Shown: piece by piece, positions 1-11,711 of the stretch
Numbering within the stretch: the first letter of the stretch is position 1
Layout of the letters: each line of letters starts with the position of its first letter
DNA from: Calliopsis andreniformis
Lineage: Eukaryota; Arthropoda; Insecta; Hymenoptera; Andrenidae
Length of the DNA: 64,000 nucleotides
Assembly (NCBI RefSeq): GCF_051401765.1
Contig: NW_027480432.1
Coordinates: 13,224,501-13,288,500, forward strand
Direction of reading: 5' to 3'
Position numbers and translations under genes: made by a program
Notes under the pieces: generated by a model
What the model was told of the DNA's origin: nothing
Seen by the model: the letters and a program-made list of their open reading frames with translations, nothing else
Database searches by the model: none

Positions 1-249
1 AGATTGTTCTCTAGGTTTTTTTATTGATTTCTTTTTCTTTTGTTGTGTAAGTTACACAAATTACCTAATTTAACTTTAACTTTATTTTCTATGATTCTGT
101 TTAATAAACTGGTAATAAGTGGGACTGCTGACGTACCAAGATTCTGACACGATGGACTGAGCGATGAGGGAGCGTGAAAACGGGAGTCTCACCTAACGAT
201 CACTCCAATCGAAAGTATCTCAGCGAGGAGAACACAACTAATAACTATG
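1..249. other. No gene seen at left edge
   Basis: AT-rich start of the window passing into mixed sequence. Short open frames here start at non-ATG or isolated codons and show no protein-like composition. An AATAAA-like hexamer near 104 could be a polyadenylation signal of a truncated element, but nothing supports a gene. Confidence 0.5.
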
Positions 250-436
250 GTGCAGCAAGGCACAGTTTAGCAAAGGCCCGGTGTGCAGCAAGGCACAGAA
301 TTCACAATCTAGTGCAGCAAGGCACAAATCAGTCAAAAATGTGCAGCAAGGCACAGAGGTTATGGACCTCACCACTGAGTGCAGCGACGGCACGGAAGTA
401 AAAGTCCCCTTCGCGGGTGCAGCCTGACACCTGGCA
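250..436. repeat. Array of GTGC-AGCAAG-GCAC hairpin units
   Basis: The 14-base unit GTGCAGCAAGGCAC, itself a GTGC/GCAC stem around AGCAAG, recurs at about 250, 283, 312 and 341. Diverged copies follow at 379 (GTGCAGCGACGGCAC) and 417 (a longer loop, again ending in GGCAC). Spacing is 29-38 bases and the spacers are not alike, so the hairpin itself is what is repeated. Function is unknown; it may be a leader of a decayed retroelement or a protein-binding array. Confidence 0.8.
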
Positions 437-2021
437 CTGACCTCTATCTCAATCGGTTAATTGTTTAGCTAGACACTGTTACGTAAACTGTACCGAATTT
501 TAATACCACTAATACGAAGCTGTTCGAACAACCAAGTGGAATCACAAACGTGAAACTTCCACGTATAATCAACAAACTGAATTGAGCGCTTCATGCCCAA
601 AGCCAAAACAAAACAGAAAAACCTGCGATCTGTTATCACCGCCGTGCCAATAAAGATACCAACCCTGCTCCTATGGTTTCTTGAGCCCGTTGTATGACAT
701 ACTCTTTATTCAGATTCTGATATTGATATCTGTTGTGATCTCCAAATTGTTGAGCACGTGTTGTCGCCATTTGTGTGCTCGAGTGGTCTGAAGGACATCG
801 ATATCGCACGTCGATATCGTGGATTTACCTTGGTGTCTTGCGGTTACTCCTTGGACGACCACTGGTTAGCGGCGCACTCGCAAGGTACACTTATTGTGAG
901 GCAGGTTTTACTCCTTCGCTGTACCGCTCTACTTCTGCGTCCACAAAAAACCTCCGTGTGACGAATAGATACACACGTGTGGGGTGGAGGCTATGTTGTA
1001 GAGCATAATCGAGATAGGCCGCCGTTATCAGCCACCGGGACTAGCTCAGCTAGTAAACGTTATTTTTCCGGCTCACGAAGCATAGTTTTCACTGAGCTTC
1101 GTTCGAGGCAGTCCGCTTAACAGGGCACAGAGCACAAAGAAGAGGTCACCGCCTGTCACCGCCGCAATGATAGACGCCGCAGAAACCTGCAGATTTAGTG
1201 GTCCTGCGACTCGGGATCACAGCCGTCAGAAGAGCCCCGAAGGGGGCCATAGAGTGGCTCTTGCCAATAATTGGTCGATATCCACATGTCGCCGTGATAG
1301 ATTGATTGCGAAATTACGCAACACGCACGGCCCAATCAGAAGAGCGGTAAGAAAGCACCGCGAAGCATGATCCTGTTGAGAGCAGCGGCTTCGGCCTTCT
1401 TTCTACCTTTCTACGAAGAACGTCGTCGAGGTTACAAATGCGATAAAAGCTTCCTTATATCTTCCTTCCGTGTATCTGGAATTAAGAATATTTTGTGCCA
1501 GAACTGCGTACGGTTGGACTCCTGGTGGACGCCTAAGGTCGGGTGTCGGTTGGCAGAAGGAAGGCGATTTCGCGTGCGAATTACCTACGGCCTGCAGACT
1601 ATGACGGAAGTCGAGTCAACGGCTAGGTATGAGGTTATGTTCCCCAAAAATTTTCGCGACTGAGAGTACTTTCGGCCTGTAGACTACGGATCATCGTATT
1701 CGCGACCACGCAAGCGGTTTTCCAAACGTGTCGGTAACGTGCGTCTCAACCTTGTCGCGATCCGCCAAACATCTTGGAAACGTAACCGATAGCGCGAGTA
1801 ACCACTGGCGACAACGTGGTCGTGGGACCTCTTGCGTGTTGTCAGATACTCCTAGAACTTGCTTCATATTTTTTTCTTCAGAAATGTAGGCATCTGGTCA
1901 TCATCAAGTCTCAATAGTTTCTTCCAAACACTTCGTAACACTATAAAACGACCTCTCTGCCAAGGGCTCAAAATTTTCTCCTTACCCTCTTTTCCCCACT
2001 AAGCTTTTCCTTATCCTTGCA
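437..2021. other. GC-richer noncoding block, possible retroelement relic
   Basis: This stretch is clearly richer in GC and CpG than its surroundings, most strongly from about 1020 to 1860, yet holds only short overlapping open frames on several strands, which is the pattern of noncoding DNA. At about 1806 the string TGGCGACAACGTGG resembles LTR-retroelement primer-binding sites, so the block could be an LTR and leader remnant. A promoter region of a neighbouring gene is the alternative. No gene is called. Confidence 0.35.
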
Positions 2022-2052
2022 CCCCCCCCCCCCCCCCCCCCCCACCCCCCCC
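2022..2052. repeat. Poly-C tract (22 C, A, 8 C)
   Basis: A homopolymer C run interrupted once by A. The complementary strand is a long G run able to form G-quadruplexes. It is one of three long poly-C tracts in the window, all with C on the same strand. Confidence 0.95.
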
Positions 2053-3358
2053 ATTTCAGTAGAAAGAATTAGACTTCCGAACCGAACACATCGTCTTAGT
2101 AGAAAATTGTAATAAAGAGTATTAAAATCTATACCTTAACAGTTCGTGTTTAATTTGCCATTCTCCGGGTATACGACAGTGTTTTAAAAAGCGCAATTAA
2201 CAACTGTATGTTACCCGCGTAATATACTTCATTTTATTTCACAAAAAATCCAACTGTTGACTGGCGTTCTCGCCATAAAAGAACACGTAATCCCATAGCC
2301 GTTTCTTACCCTTCGCCTAGGAAAACGCAACCCCTCTGTGCAAGTAATAGCTAGTCCAGACCGCTGTAGAATATCGAGAGGCACGCTTCCACACTGGTAT
2401 CGAAAGATACCTGATGCTCCTTATAAATTCACGGCTTTATCCACGGCCCAGCCGAACGAGCACGTCGCAGTAGTTTACTTATAAAGATCAGTAAATAAAT
2501 AAAACGAATATTTTTGAGAATTTATTTTCAGATTAAATGGAACATCAATTTTTTAAAATAATTTCGTTATGAATTTATACTGTTTTATTTAATTCAATGT
2601 ATGTTATAATACATTTTACTATAAAACACGAAGGATTAAGTGACGTGTTATAAAAGTACTATGTGAATTGTTTGGAAAAAGTTCAAAAGCTCTTATATCC
2701 GAAAGTAATTTATTAAAGAGTCTTCAGATAGTCAGGAAATTGTAATAATTAAAAAAATAGAAATTTTGGGCTTTATGAGAACTTTGACGGTTCTTTAACT
2801 GTATAAATGTATTATATCGTTGACATAGTATATCTTATATCTCGATAGTGGCTGTATTAATTTGTCACTAATAATCTAATAAACTAACTTCTCAATCATA
2901 ATTTTTACCACTTGCAGTGCGGCATTTTTATTTCACACACAGCCGCTAACGTTGTTGGGTGTGACACGAAAATAATAATGAGAAAAGCATTGCATTTCCT
3001 GTCTATACTGTATATACATACGTCTGTGGCAATGGAAATTCGTCGATAAAACACAAAGAAAAAAGTAGAAAAAAGTTCATATATATGTATGTGTTAAATA
3101 TGTATTTATGAACGAGAATTTATGTAAAAAAATTATAATACTTGTAAAATACTATTACATGCAACTTAAATATTTAAAAAAGAAAAGGTTCTGTTCGTCC
3201 TAGGTATCAAACGTAGAATGTGTCACTAACAACGAAATTACAATAATCCAAGACTAATCAGCCGCTTGCTTTAAAGATGACGTACCCAAAAGTAAAAAAT
3301 AAAGAAGGAATAAATTCGAGTGTTTGACGGGAATGTGTGGCACCGTGAGGACAAAATT
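2053..3358. other. AT-rich intergenic sequence with one interspersed repeat
   Basis: No coding signal. Bases about 3105-3200 match 28740-28840 in direct orientation (shared blocks around AAAAAAATTATAATA and TTACATGCAA), so this includes a diverged copy of an interspersed repeat. The rest shows nothing recognisable. Confidence 0.5.
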
Positions 3359-3461
3359 TATTCCGGTGACGTCATAGAGTAGAAGAGTGGGATTATCGCA
3401 CGATAGTTAACTACGTTGCCAGTGGTACCCCTACTCTTACAGTTTTGACGTCACTGGAATA
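3359..3461. mobile_element. Short inverted-repeat element with two CRE palindromes
   Basis: A 103-bp unit with imperfect inverted ends of about 30 bases starting TATTCC(A/G)GTGACGTCA. Each arm contains the perfect palindrome TGACGTCA (3367-3374 and 3446-3453), the consensus CREB/ATF site. It lies in the intergenic DNA downstream of the membrane-protein gene. It is probably a MITE or a fixed hairpin; no certain target duplication was seen. Confidence 0.55.
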
Positions 3462-3779
3462 CTCTTTGTCCCGGCATCTGGCAACACTGAATAAGATCGG
3501 TACCGTCGATGAGTAAGTTCCTATCAACCCTGTTTAAATAGTTATACTCATGCCTCATATATATGTGTGCATGCGTGCGTGTGTATGTGTGTAAGCAAAT
3601 TATTAAGAAAACAGTGGAATTTTTCCAGAACAAAAAAAAGAGGTATGAAACAGTAAATGTGTAAGTAAATACAACTAATGTTCTTTTAATTTATGTTTAA
3701 TACGTGAATAATACTCAAATGCACACAAAACATTATAATACGATTTTATTGTATCTTTTAAAATATATTAATTTTTAAT

Positions 3780-4423
3780 TTATTTATCTTTCTTATACTC
3801 TAAATCGTTCATCTCTTTATCCCTAGATATTTCAGTATCTTGAATTTCTGTAACAGTTGAATCTTTCTCCTGTGTTTCTTCTTCCTCCAAGAGATAATCC
3901 CAGTCATGTGAATTATCACCACTATCACGAACTTTGCTCAATTCCTTCTTCAACATCTCCAAACATTCCCTTCGTTCTTTCCACTTTTCTGCATAAGTAG
4001 GATCTACCTTGACGTCTTCACCTCGCATTTCTTGTTCAGATCTCTCTCTTTCTTCGCATTGTAATATGTATTTTTCATAATTCTCGACCTATGAGAAAAA
4101 CGAAATTTTCACAAAGAATAATAAAGATAGCAATAAAATTTATTTTACTACAAATAATAAACTTAATAAATTCCTGGATATAAGTACCTTTGTATGAAAA
4201 ATTTATTTTTAATGACTTGTACATACATTGAAGTGAACAAAGGAATAAGCACCTTATCTTGTAGCATACGTTGAACATCATTTTGCTTTTTCAGGTGACC
4301 CGGCAGCCAAAAACATGCCTGAATGATTCGTAAAAATATCCAAACAGCTCCAGCAAGAGCCAAATACGAACAGGCAGTGAACACCATACTTACAAAGTCC
4401 ACCGAAATCTGTTGATACTTCAT
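3780..4423 (-). CDS. Single-pass membrane protein with acidic coiled-coil tail (159 aa), two exons
   Basis: Reverse-strand gene with exons 4423-4253 and 4088-3780. The intron is GT-AG and phase 0 (AAG|gtgctt ... ctcatag|GTC), and the stop TAA is at 3782-3780. The start is ATG at 4423-4421, followed by one strongly hydrophobic segment at about residues 9-37 (VSMVFTACSYLALAGAVWIF and on). The FWLPGHLKKQND motif comes right after the membrane segment. Residues about 58-105 are rich in Glu, Lys and Arg and probably helical; the last 50 are acidic and low-complexity. With so short an N-terminus the tail is probably cytosolic. I do not recognise the family, but a compact ORF spanning a clean intron argues for a real small integral membrane protein. 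No partner is implied by position. Confidence 0.75.
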
Positions 4424-6771
4424 ATTGGTAATTTAATATTTTCAATAAGACCTGTAATCAGGGAGCAGACAAAGTAAAATAAAATCGTTCGTAATTACGA
4501 TTTAAACAAAATAATAAGTATAATTTTTTAAAATTATATTCAAAATTCGGTACTGACAGTGATATGGTGCACGTACTGGAAATGTTAGTTAATATTTCAC
4601 AAGTACAGTTAATTAACAACGATACATTATGAGTCTATTGATTATACTACCTTCGTCGCAATGACAAATATGCTTTCGAATATTCGAAACTTTTGCGATG
4701 TTAATTAATTTGTATTCAGAAGAATATTTTATGGACAACGAACTCTCTTACTCTCTTTTCTTCTTTAATTGCAATGTGCGTCGTTTTTTATATCGAAATA
4801 TGCAAGCTTAATAAAATCTGTATATTACACTCACCACATTAATATAGAAATTGACGCTAAACTGTTACTTGTTGAATAAATCGCAGGTACATGGTTTACT
4901 CGGAAATTATGTAAATAAAGAGAAGGAATTAATTCGAGGAATAATAAAAAGAATATATAACTTACAGAAACTTAATTCAAATTTCCATGTTTCTAGCGCG
5001 CAAATTTAATTCTCAAAGTTAAAAATTTAATAATTTCCCTTTCTTCTACAACTTACCTTGTTAAAGATACAATTGTGCGATCATATCCAAATTAGAAAAG
5101 ATTGCTATGTAATATACAAAAAAAAAACAGAACTCGTATGTGTATAACGCGGTTGAGAAGTAGAAGGAACTACAATATGTCAGAGTGGCGGGTGAAACAC
5201 AACTATCCACTACTGACCCCTATCGCAACAATCAATATATGGATATAGCCACGTATGATGAAACTGACATTCTAACGTCTTGTAAATATTTTAACACGAA
5301 TAGGATTTTCCATGACATGGAATTAATACCTTTTTGCTGGGTTAATTTACAATTGTTTAATAATAGCTTTCTTTAGAACCTTATAATTACTCTTCACTCT
5401 GTAAACATATTATATACATAAATTTTTATTCTACACGACATTCAATAATAATTAATTCTCGCATGTTTTATAATGTTTGAATTACTTTTAATTAAAATTA
5501 ATTTAATTGAAGAATTTTCTTTGGATTCACGTTCCTGCAACTTGAATAATGTTTCAATGTAATTATGACAAATTTTACTCCTCTACTTCTACTTACAACA
5601 TAAAAGACTGTAAAAGTGCGAGTTATATTATCAAGAAGTATACGGAAAATATCATAAAAATGTCTTCGTTTCTTATCATAAATTAAAATATAAAATAATT
5701 AGGAATGTACAGTTACCCGAAATTTTAGGATCAGGAATTTTTCTCGTGATCGGATAGGGATGCAAAAGTTTGTAATGTTCGAGTGTCTATAAATTTCGGG
5801 TACCCGAAGTCTAAATCAGGTAAAAATCCTGAAAGTTTATAAATTTCAGATACCGAAGAAAATAGTTTTTTTCTGATGTTGGTAACATAACGATCATGAG
5901 AACAAAATTAATATCAGAAAAAGTCGAGTAATTATGTTTTCCCATTTTAATTTCAAGTAAAGTAATTTTCACAGTTTACATCATGAACTGATTCTCTTCC
6001 TTGGGGACCATGTAAAGGTATGCGATTATACTATAGAATACGACACACTTCAAAATCTGAAAGTCTGAGTGAAAAATCATGAAGCGTCATATTTATATTT
6101 ATATCGTTATAAAGTTTTCCGATCAACCACGGTTTGGCCCGATTTTAGAATTAGGTATCCGAAATTTTTGAATTTTCAGAATCTCGTCCCGTGCCACGAC
6201 TCAAGTACCCCCACACTTCTAAGAATAATACATAGTTTACATACTAGATGAAAAAATATAAGATAGTTGTAATATTTATAAGATAAATGTTATTAACTAA
6301 TATAAATACCATGTTCTTGTGCTCCCAATTAATTTCGAAAATACTTAGAAGCTATAAAGGAATAAGGAAATTAAATTATTAGAAAATTTTATTTTTACAG
6401 AGATGTAACTTAAAAATAAAAGGTTTCATTTAATGTTTCAACGATCCAACTAACATTAAATTCACCTAAATGCAAATTGACACATTTTCTGGTTGCGTAG
6501 TACCTTTATCATTCAAATTGACCAACTTATTGCATATTAACTAGTAAATTTAAACCTGTAATGTGATTTTAATACATAATTTAGGTTCTACGAAATTATA
6601 CATACATATTCACCTAAGCCCAAGGAATAAGGGTAGAGAGTAAACACTTGGAATGTTGGAATGTGTATGTGACATCACAGCGTATTGAATCATTAGCAGG
6701 GGATAAAAAGGCCTGATGTGTAATATATTTCATTTTGATATTTTAGTAGACGATTGTTAGGGAAAAGACAT
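4424..6771. other. Intergenic region between two reverse-strand genes
   Basis: AT-rich DNA holding the upstream region of the membrane-protein gene and the 3' flank of the USP1-like gene. Small open frames at 5185-5376 and 6069-6251 have no protein-like features. Around 5705-5810 the strings ACCCGAAATT and AATTTCGGGTACCCG form a weak inverted repeat. Nothing else is recognisable. Confidence 0.5.
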
Positions 6772-9102
6772 TTACGTGATGGATCTGACATAGAATAGAA
6801 GATAAGGTGTGGCGGAATTTCGCGGATTTGGAGCTAATTTATCCTCTAATTCTCTTAAAGGAATTACGTGTACTGCTTCATCGTCGCATTCTAACCAAGT
6901 GCTAGGATGTTTATGACGTCGAATGCCACAGCAGTCCATACTGCGACAACCAATCCTGCTCACTAATTGTTCTTTACTTTCGCTAGAACTCGGTTTACTT
7001 TTGAAATATTTAAATATACCGGATGTTTTGTCCGATGAAGAAGAATTTGAATTCGCACTGCCACTACCTTGAGCAGAAGTTTGTCGCTTACTATCCCGAT
7101 CGCATTGAAAATACTCTGCAAATGCAGACTCATCGGGTAGACGTATGTAAGCAACATAGTGACCAGCAGTCATAGTTGCACCTTGATGCATAATTACAGA
7201 ATACAACTTATAAACATGTCGCGACTCTGATCTGCCAGCGGTAGTTCCACACGTTTGGTTCTTGTTACATTCTTCGCAAAAACATTGCAACGTTAACGGT
7301 GTTGGCATGTGATTATTAATTTTTTCCATCGACCTGAAGTTATACATTTATGTTTTTATTAGTTGAGGAAATCTTTTCATATTTTGCGAATGCATGTTAC
7401 GAATATAATCTCACCCCGCCGCAGTGGAAAATCTCTTCAACTGTAGTATAAGAAGCCTTGGTAAAGATGGAAAACATACAGCTCTTCGAGCTTCATTATA
7501 TCGAAGACAACGAGCGCACCAATATTTATCCCTGCCCCAAAGAAGTTCACTGGTAACTACTGCACGTCTATAAACTTCGCTACTATCCATTGGTCTTACT
7601 TCTTCGTCTATAAATAAACATGTCTATAAATTAATTATAATATAAAAATGCTTGGACGTGATAATTACTAGCATCAGCTACCTGTTTCATTCGATCGATC
7701 AATATCGATAGGCACACATATATCGCAAAAAGTTTCCTTTCGTTCCGTGACGTGTTCACATTCGAGGCATGTAGTTCGCAGAAGACTAATTCCTTCGAAA
7801 TCTTCGGAAATGAAACACTTGTTGCTTTCTGGTCTATGAGTGTTGTCTCCGTTACTTTCCATAAATTCACCATGTCCATTTTCGTATGGTCTAGAAGATA
7901 CTGACACACCATTCAAGTTTGACTGTAGAAGAGAAGAAGAATTCCCTCGTGTCGTAATCTTCTTTTTTTTTCGAGATTTCCGAATGCTTCTCTTATTACT
8001 ACCTTCCGACTGTAAGTCTGTTAACTGTTCCGTCGAAAAGTCTGATAATCCGCTATTATTTTGTCCAAACTGACTTTCTCTATGTCTGACTAACAATTGA
8101 AATGTTTCTCTAATATTATCGAGTAAACATACTAGAAGTTCATGAGCATCTTGCTGTTGATTTCCTTCAAAAATAGGATTCACTTCTCTAAAAGAGAAAA
8201 CAATTTTGAATATAATTGTAAAAAGTTGTTCTACTTTCAACTGTACTATGTACCTAAGAGCTTGTAAAAATGCATCTGGTTGATAAGGTTCACTGTTTTC
8301 TCTCGCTTCAGATGCACGTAAAGCCATAAATAGTTCATGTAATTTTTCAGTAGCTATTTGTATCCTATGTTTATTGTTATCTCCAGTAGGTCCAGCCAGT
8401 GCTAAAAGATCTTTACTACTCCAACTACGGCTACTACTTGATGTAAGCGATACACCAGTTCTACCCAAAGATGATGATTTTATCTATCAAGAGAAATGGA
8501 CAATTTCAAATAATGTATTATTTCTTTGTACAACTATATCAAGTATCGCCTTTTCTTCATATGGAAACACTTACTTTAGTTTGAAGTTGTTTATCATTTA
8601 AATTAGACAGATCAGTTGCCAAGTGATGCAAATTATGTAGAAAAGATGGTGCAAACCGTAAAGTATATATCACACTGTTCAAAAAACATGTATTTCCTAG
8701 ATTACATAAAGTAGCAATGCGTAATCCTTCCATACTATTATTTGACATATCGTAACTTCCATCTTGATGATTGCTTAATTGATTGCGATATCCATTCAAC
8801 ATTTTGGTTGTACCTTTATAAGCAATAAATGTTCTTGTATAATTTTCAGTCAATTTAATTATTATGACTTTTTATTATTTTTATGATTCTTATGAGATGA
8901 TGAAAATTTGTAAGCAAAGCAAAGTTTTTTCCTTACTATGTGTAAAAGTTTCTCTATTCAAGAAGCTCTCTCTAGCCAATATTTGAGGAGCCTTCGAAAT
9001 ATTAGAAATTGTACGTTCTCTGCCAGAAAGGGATAAACAAAATTTCTTTCTAGGGGGAACTGAACGTTTATCCGCGTCTTCTTCCTTTTCTAGTACTGTC
9101 AT
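6772..9102 (-). CDS. USP1: USP1-type ubiquitin carboxyl-terminal hydrolase, six exons
   Basis: Reverse-strand gene: exons 9102-8937, 8813-8575, 8483-8254, 8187-7682, 7607-7415 and 7333-6772, all with GT-AG borders and compatible phases, giving 631 residues (human USP1 has 785). The start is ATG at 9102, downstream of an in-frame stop. The Cys box NLGNTCFLNS puts the catalytic Cys near residue 98. The second box is EVNPIFEGNQQQDAHELL. CxxC pairs in CLECEHVTE and CARCLRYNEA form the USP zinc site. The His box TAGHYVAY lies near residue 503, an acidic DDEAVHV segment offers the catalytic Asp, and the end TPYLLFY matches the family. A basic patch RKSRKKKK in the inter-box insert may be a nuclear signal. 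USP1 with UAF1 deubiquitinates FANCD2 and PCNA in the nucleus; that role is inferred by homology. The gene looks intact. Confidence 0.9.
8188..8253 (-). other. 66-nt frame-preserving intron in USP1-like gene
   Basis: This GT-AG interval (CTTAG|gtacat ... tcttttag|AGAAG) is a multiple of three and has no in-frame stop, so retention would add 22 residues between the LQALR and EVNPIFEG segments without breaking the protein. Removing it restores the normal USP spacing (LREVNPIFEG, as in human LRELNPMYEG), so splicing is the expected state. Retention would insert a hydrophobic stretch into the catalytic domain and probably inactivate it. Confidence 0.75.
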
Positions 9103-9843
9103 TTTCTGTTGACCTGGAACTTTGATCAAAATTCTCTAAAATTGTGTTCAAATAAATTTATTCTGGTGTTATGTTATCTTGTCTTATATTATTAGTTAGT
9201 ATTGTTTTTATCTATATGTCATAAATATAAAAACTGAATTTGATTTACTTACGTATTATACGGTAGAGAAGTCATGGAACAAATGAATATTTTATTAATC
9301 TTAATTATTCAAGAAATCTATATGTACAATCAAATTACAGAACGTTTATTAACAATACACGAACTACATTTCTATCAATATCACGTAAAATGATTTACTT
9401 GAACGATATTATTGTAACCATTATCGCAAGCAGCTAATATCATGTATATATATACAACACACAATATCATATTCATATAATTTTTCCTTATGATTCACAT
9501 TCACCCTGTCGTTATTAGCATTCTACCAGAATCCGTTAGCAAAGCAACGTTTCTGCTTAAAAATGGACGTTGGTGTACCTATGACGTAAGAGTATGCTAA
9601 CTATTCTCAACCTATTGACCTATCAGAAACACGTTCGTGATGGTTAAAGTCAAACTTTGAATGAATTTGAGAATACATTACACTAAACACGTAAATGCTT
9701 TGATATCGTGACAATTAAAGTCCCTCAAGGGAGAGTCAAGCCATCAGCAGGCCACTTTTTGATTGGTCGCCACCATTTTCAGACAAAACTGATTATTTCT
9801 GGTTATGTTGGTACTATTATAGTGTGTTGCGATTAGAGATAGC
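9103..9843. other. Upstream region of USP1-like gene
   Basis: AT-rich flank with no coding signal. It should contain the promoter and 5' untranslated exon(s) of the reverse-strand USP1-like gene, but I can identify no specific core element. Confidence 0.4.
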
Positions 9844-11711
9844 TAAAACTACCCATGTGAAGTAGTTCACGGTATTAACCAATTTAAAAAAATATTGCTA
9901 AACAAGTTTGTAAAAAAATTGCTCTTTAATTGCCCATAATTGCTCATCAATTACTTTTAATTGTTCACTTTTAATTTTCGAGACATTTTCAAAAAACTTT
10001 TCTGGGAATCTAGGGACTTTTATGTCCCTAGATTATGGTTGGCTACGGATATTCAATATCATAAAACTTTTAAAATAATGTATAAAATGATCTACCGAAA
10101 ATATCAAAAAATTGCTATTTGCTTAGAATTAATTGTTCAATCCTTAGTAAGCAACAATTAGGTTAATAAACAACAAGTTTTATAAATAAAAGTATGCTAC
10201 AGAAATCTAGTAATTTCCAGGCGCGCATGCGCAGATCTAGATTAACTTTAATACAGATCATAAGTTCACACTTATATAACAATTCAAAAGCTTGTTCTAT
10301 CTTATTGCGCAATGACTTAAACAATTGTTCTTTAATTGCTTCTTACTGTCTTGTAATTACTTTTAATTGATCCCTCCCAGTTTTTTGAAAAATCTGTAAA
10401 AATTATCGTGTTGTTTGCATCGGCGCGAATGTAGTCACATTTGTCAAACTGCTAAATTACACCGATACATAAAACTTGTCGTATGTCAATAAATGATGAC
10501 TTAAACAATTGCTTTTAGTTGCTCTTTACTGACTTGTAATCTTATTCTATTTGCTCAGCCGTATTTTTGCAAAGAATGGCCAAACAGACGTCATGCAGTT
10601 ATGATTGCATTTATCCGGTTATGAAGTCTCGGCTGACCGACTTCACTTGGTCCATACCGCGTGATGCTTTCTTGGCCATTCCTCGCTAAAATACGGCTAA
10701 ACAAATCAAAATAATTATACTGCAATAAAGAGCAATTGTTTAAGCCATCATTTATTGAGATGCGATAAGTTTTATGCGTCGATGTAACTTAGATTTCTTT
10801 GAAACTAGGAGAGAGTAATCAAGATTAATTACAGAGCAATAAAGAGCAAGAAACAAGCAATTATTCAAGCCATTGAACAATGAAACAAATTACTTTTTTG
10901 AGTCAGTGTAAAATGTATGAGAATGTAAAATGTATCAGACTTTTATCGTCCGCCGATTTCACGTGGTCGCAATCGCGTGATAGTTTTAGACAATTTTTCA
11001 TTAAGATAGGACTAAGCAATTAAAAGTAATTAGAGAGCAGGAATAAGGAGGAAGGAAAGAGCAATTATTTAAACTATTCCACAAAGATATAGAGCAATTT
11101 TTTAAATCAATGTAAAATATTAGACTTATATTATTCGCCAACTTAATGCTGTTGAAGCGGTATGACCGTTTTTCGAAAATTTCTCGAAAAATAAAAGTGA
11201 ACAATTAAAATTAATTATGTATAGCGTAATAAGAGGTAATTAGAAAGCAATTATTTAAGTCACTACGTAATAAGATACAGTAAACTTTTGAGTTTTCATG
11301 TAAATTTGAATTTATGACCTGTATTAAAGTTACTCTGGATTTGCGTATGCGTACCTGGAATTTACTCAATTTCTGTATCATACTTTTATTTATAAAATTT
11401 GTTGTTTATTGAAACCTGATTGTTGCTTATTAAGGATTGAACAATTGATTCTAAGCAAAGAGCAATTTTTTGGTAGCCTTGATAGTTCGTTTTATGCATT
11501 ATTTTAAAAGTTTTGTGATATTGAATGTCCATAGTCAACCCATAAAAGTCCCTAGATTCCCCCAAAAAGTTGTTTGGAAATATTTTGAAACCTAAAAATG
11601 AACAATTGAAAGTAATTGATCAGCCATTATGGGCAATTAAAGAGCAATTTTTTCACGTGTGTTTTATTAAAATTTGTTACTACCGCGAGCTACTTCACAT
11701 GGGTAAAATTA
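9844..11711. mobile_element. 1.85-kb foldback element, 8-bp imperfect target duplication
   Basis: A near-complete palindrome from CCCATGTGAAGTAG (9852) to its inverse ending CACATGGG (11703). The arms pair over much of about 0.9 kb; for example TCTAGGGACTTTTATG near 10010 is answered near 11545, and CTTAGAAT(T/C)AATTGTTCAATCC near 10124 is answered near 11440. Immediate flanks taaaacta (9844-9851) and taaaatta (11704-11711) match 7 of 8, as expected of an 8-bp duplication. Each arm is built of iterated sub-repeats (TTTAATTGC, AATTACTTTTAATTG, CTTAAACAATTG), and a second palindrome centred near 10620 is nested inside. No coding capacity. Long, internally repetitive inverted repeats with a 7-8 bp duplication recall Foldback/Galileo-type P-superfamily or hAT elements; the superfamily is not proven. 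Confidence 0.8.

Noticed and set aside
250..436. CRISPR array
   Set aside because: The short 14-base repeat and unequal 15-24 base spacers in a eukaryotic genome do not fit a CRISPR; it is a hairpin repeat array.
1040..1062. tRNA D-arm-like ACTAGCTCAGCTAGTA
   Set aside because: No matching anticodon or T-arm or acceptor stem around it.
7840..8601. Forward frames opposite the USP1 exons
   Set aside because: Antisense shadows of strongly supported reverse-strand exons.
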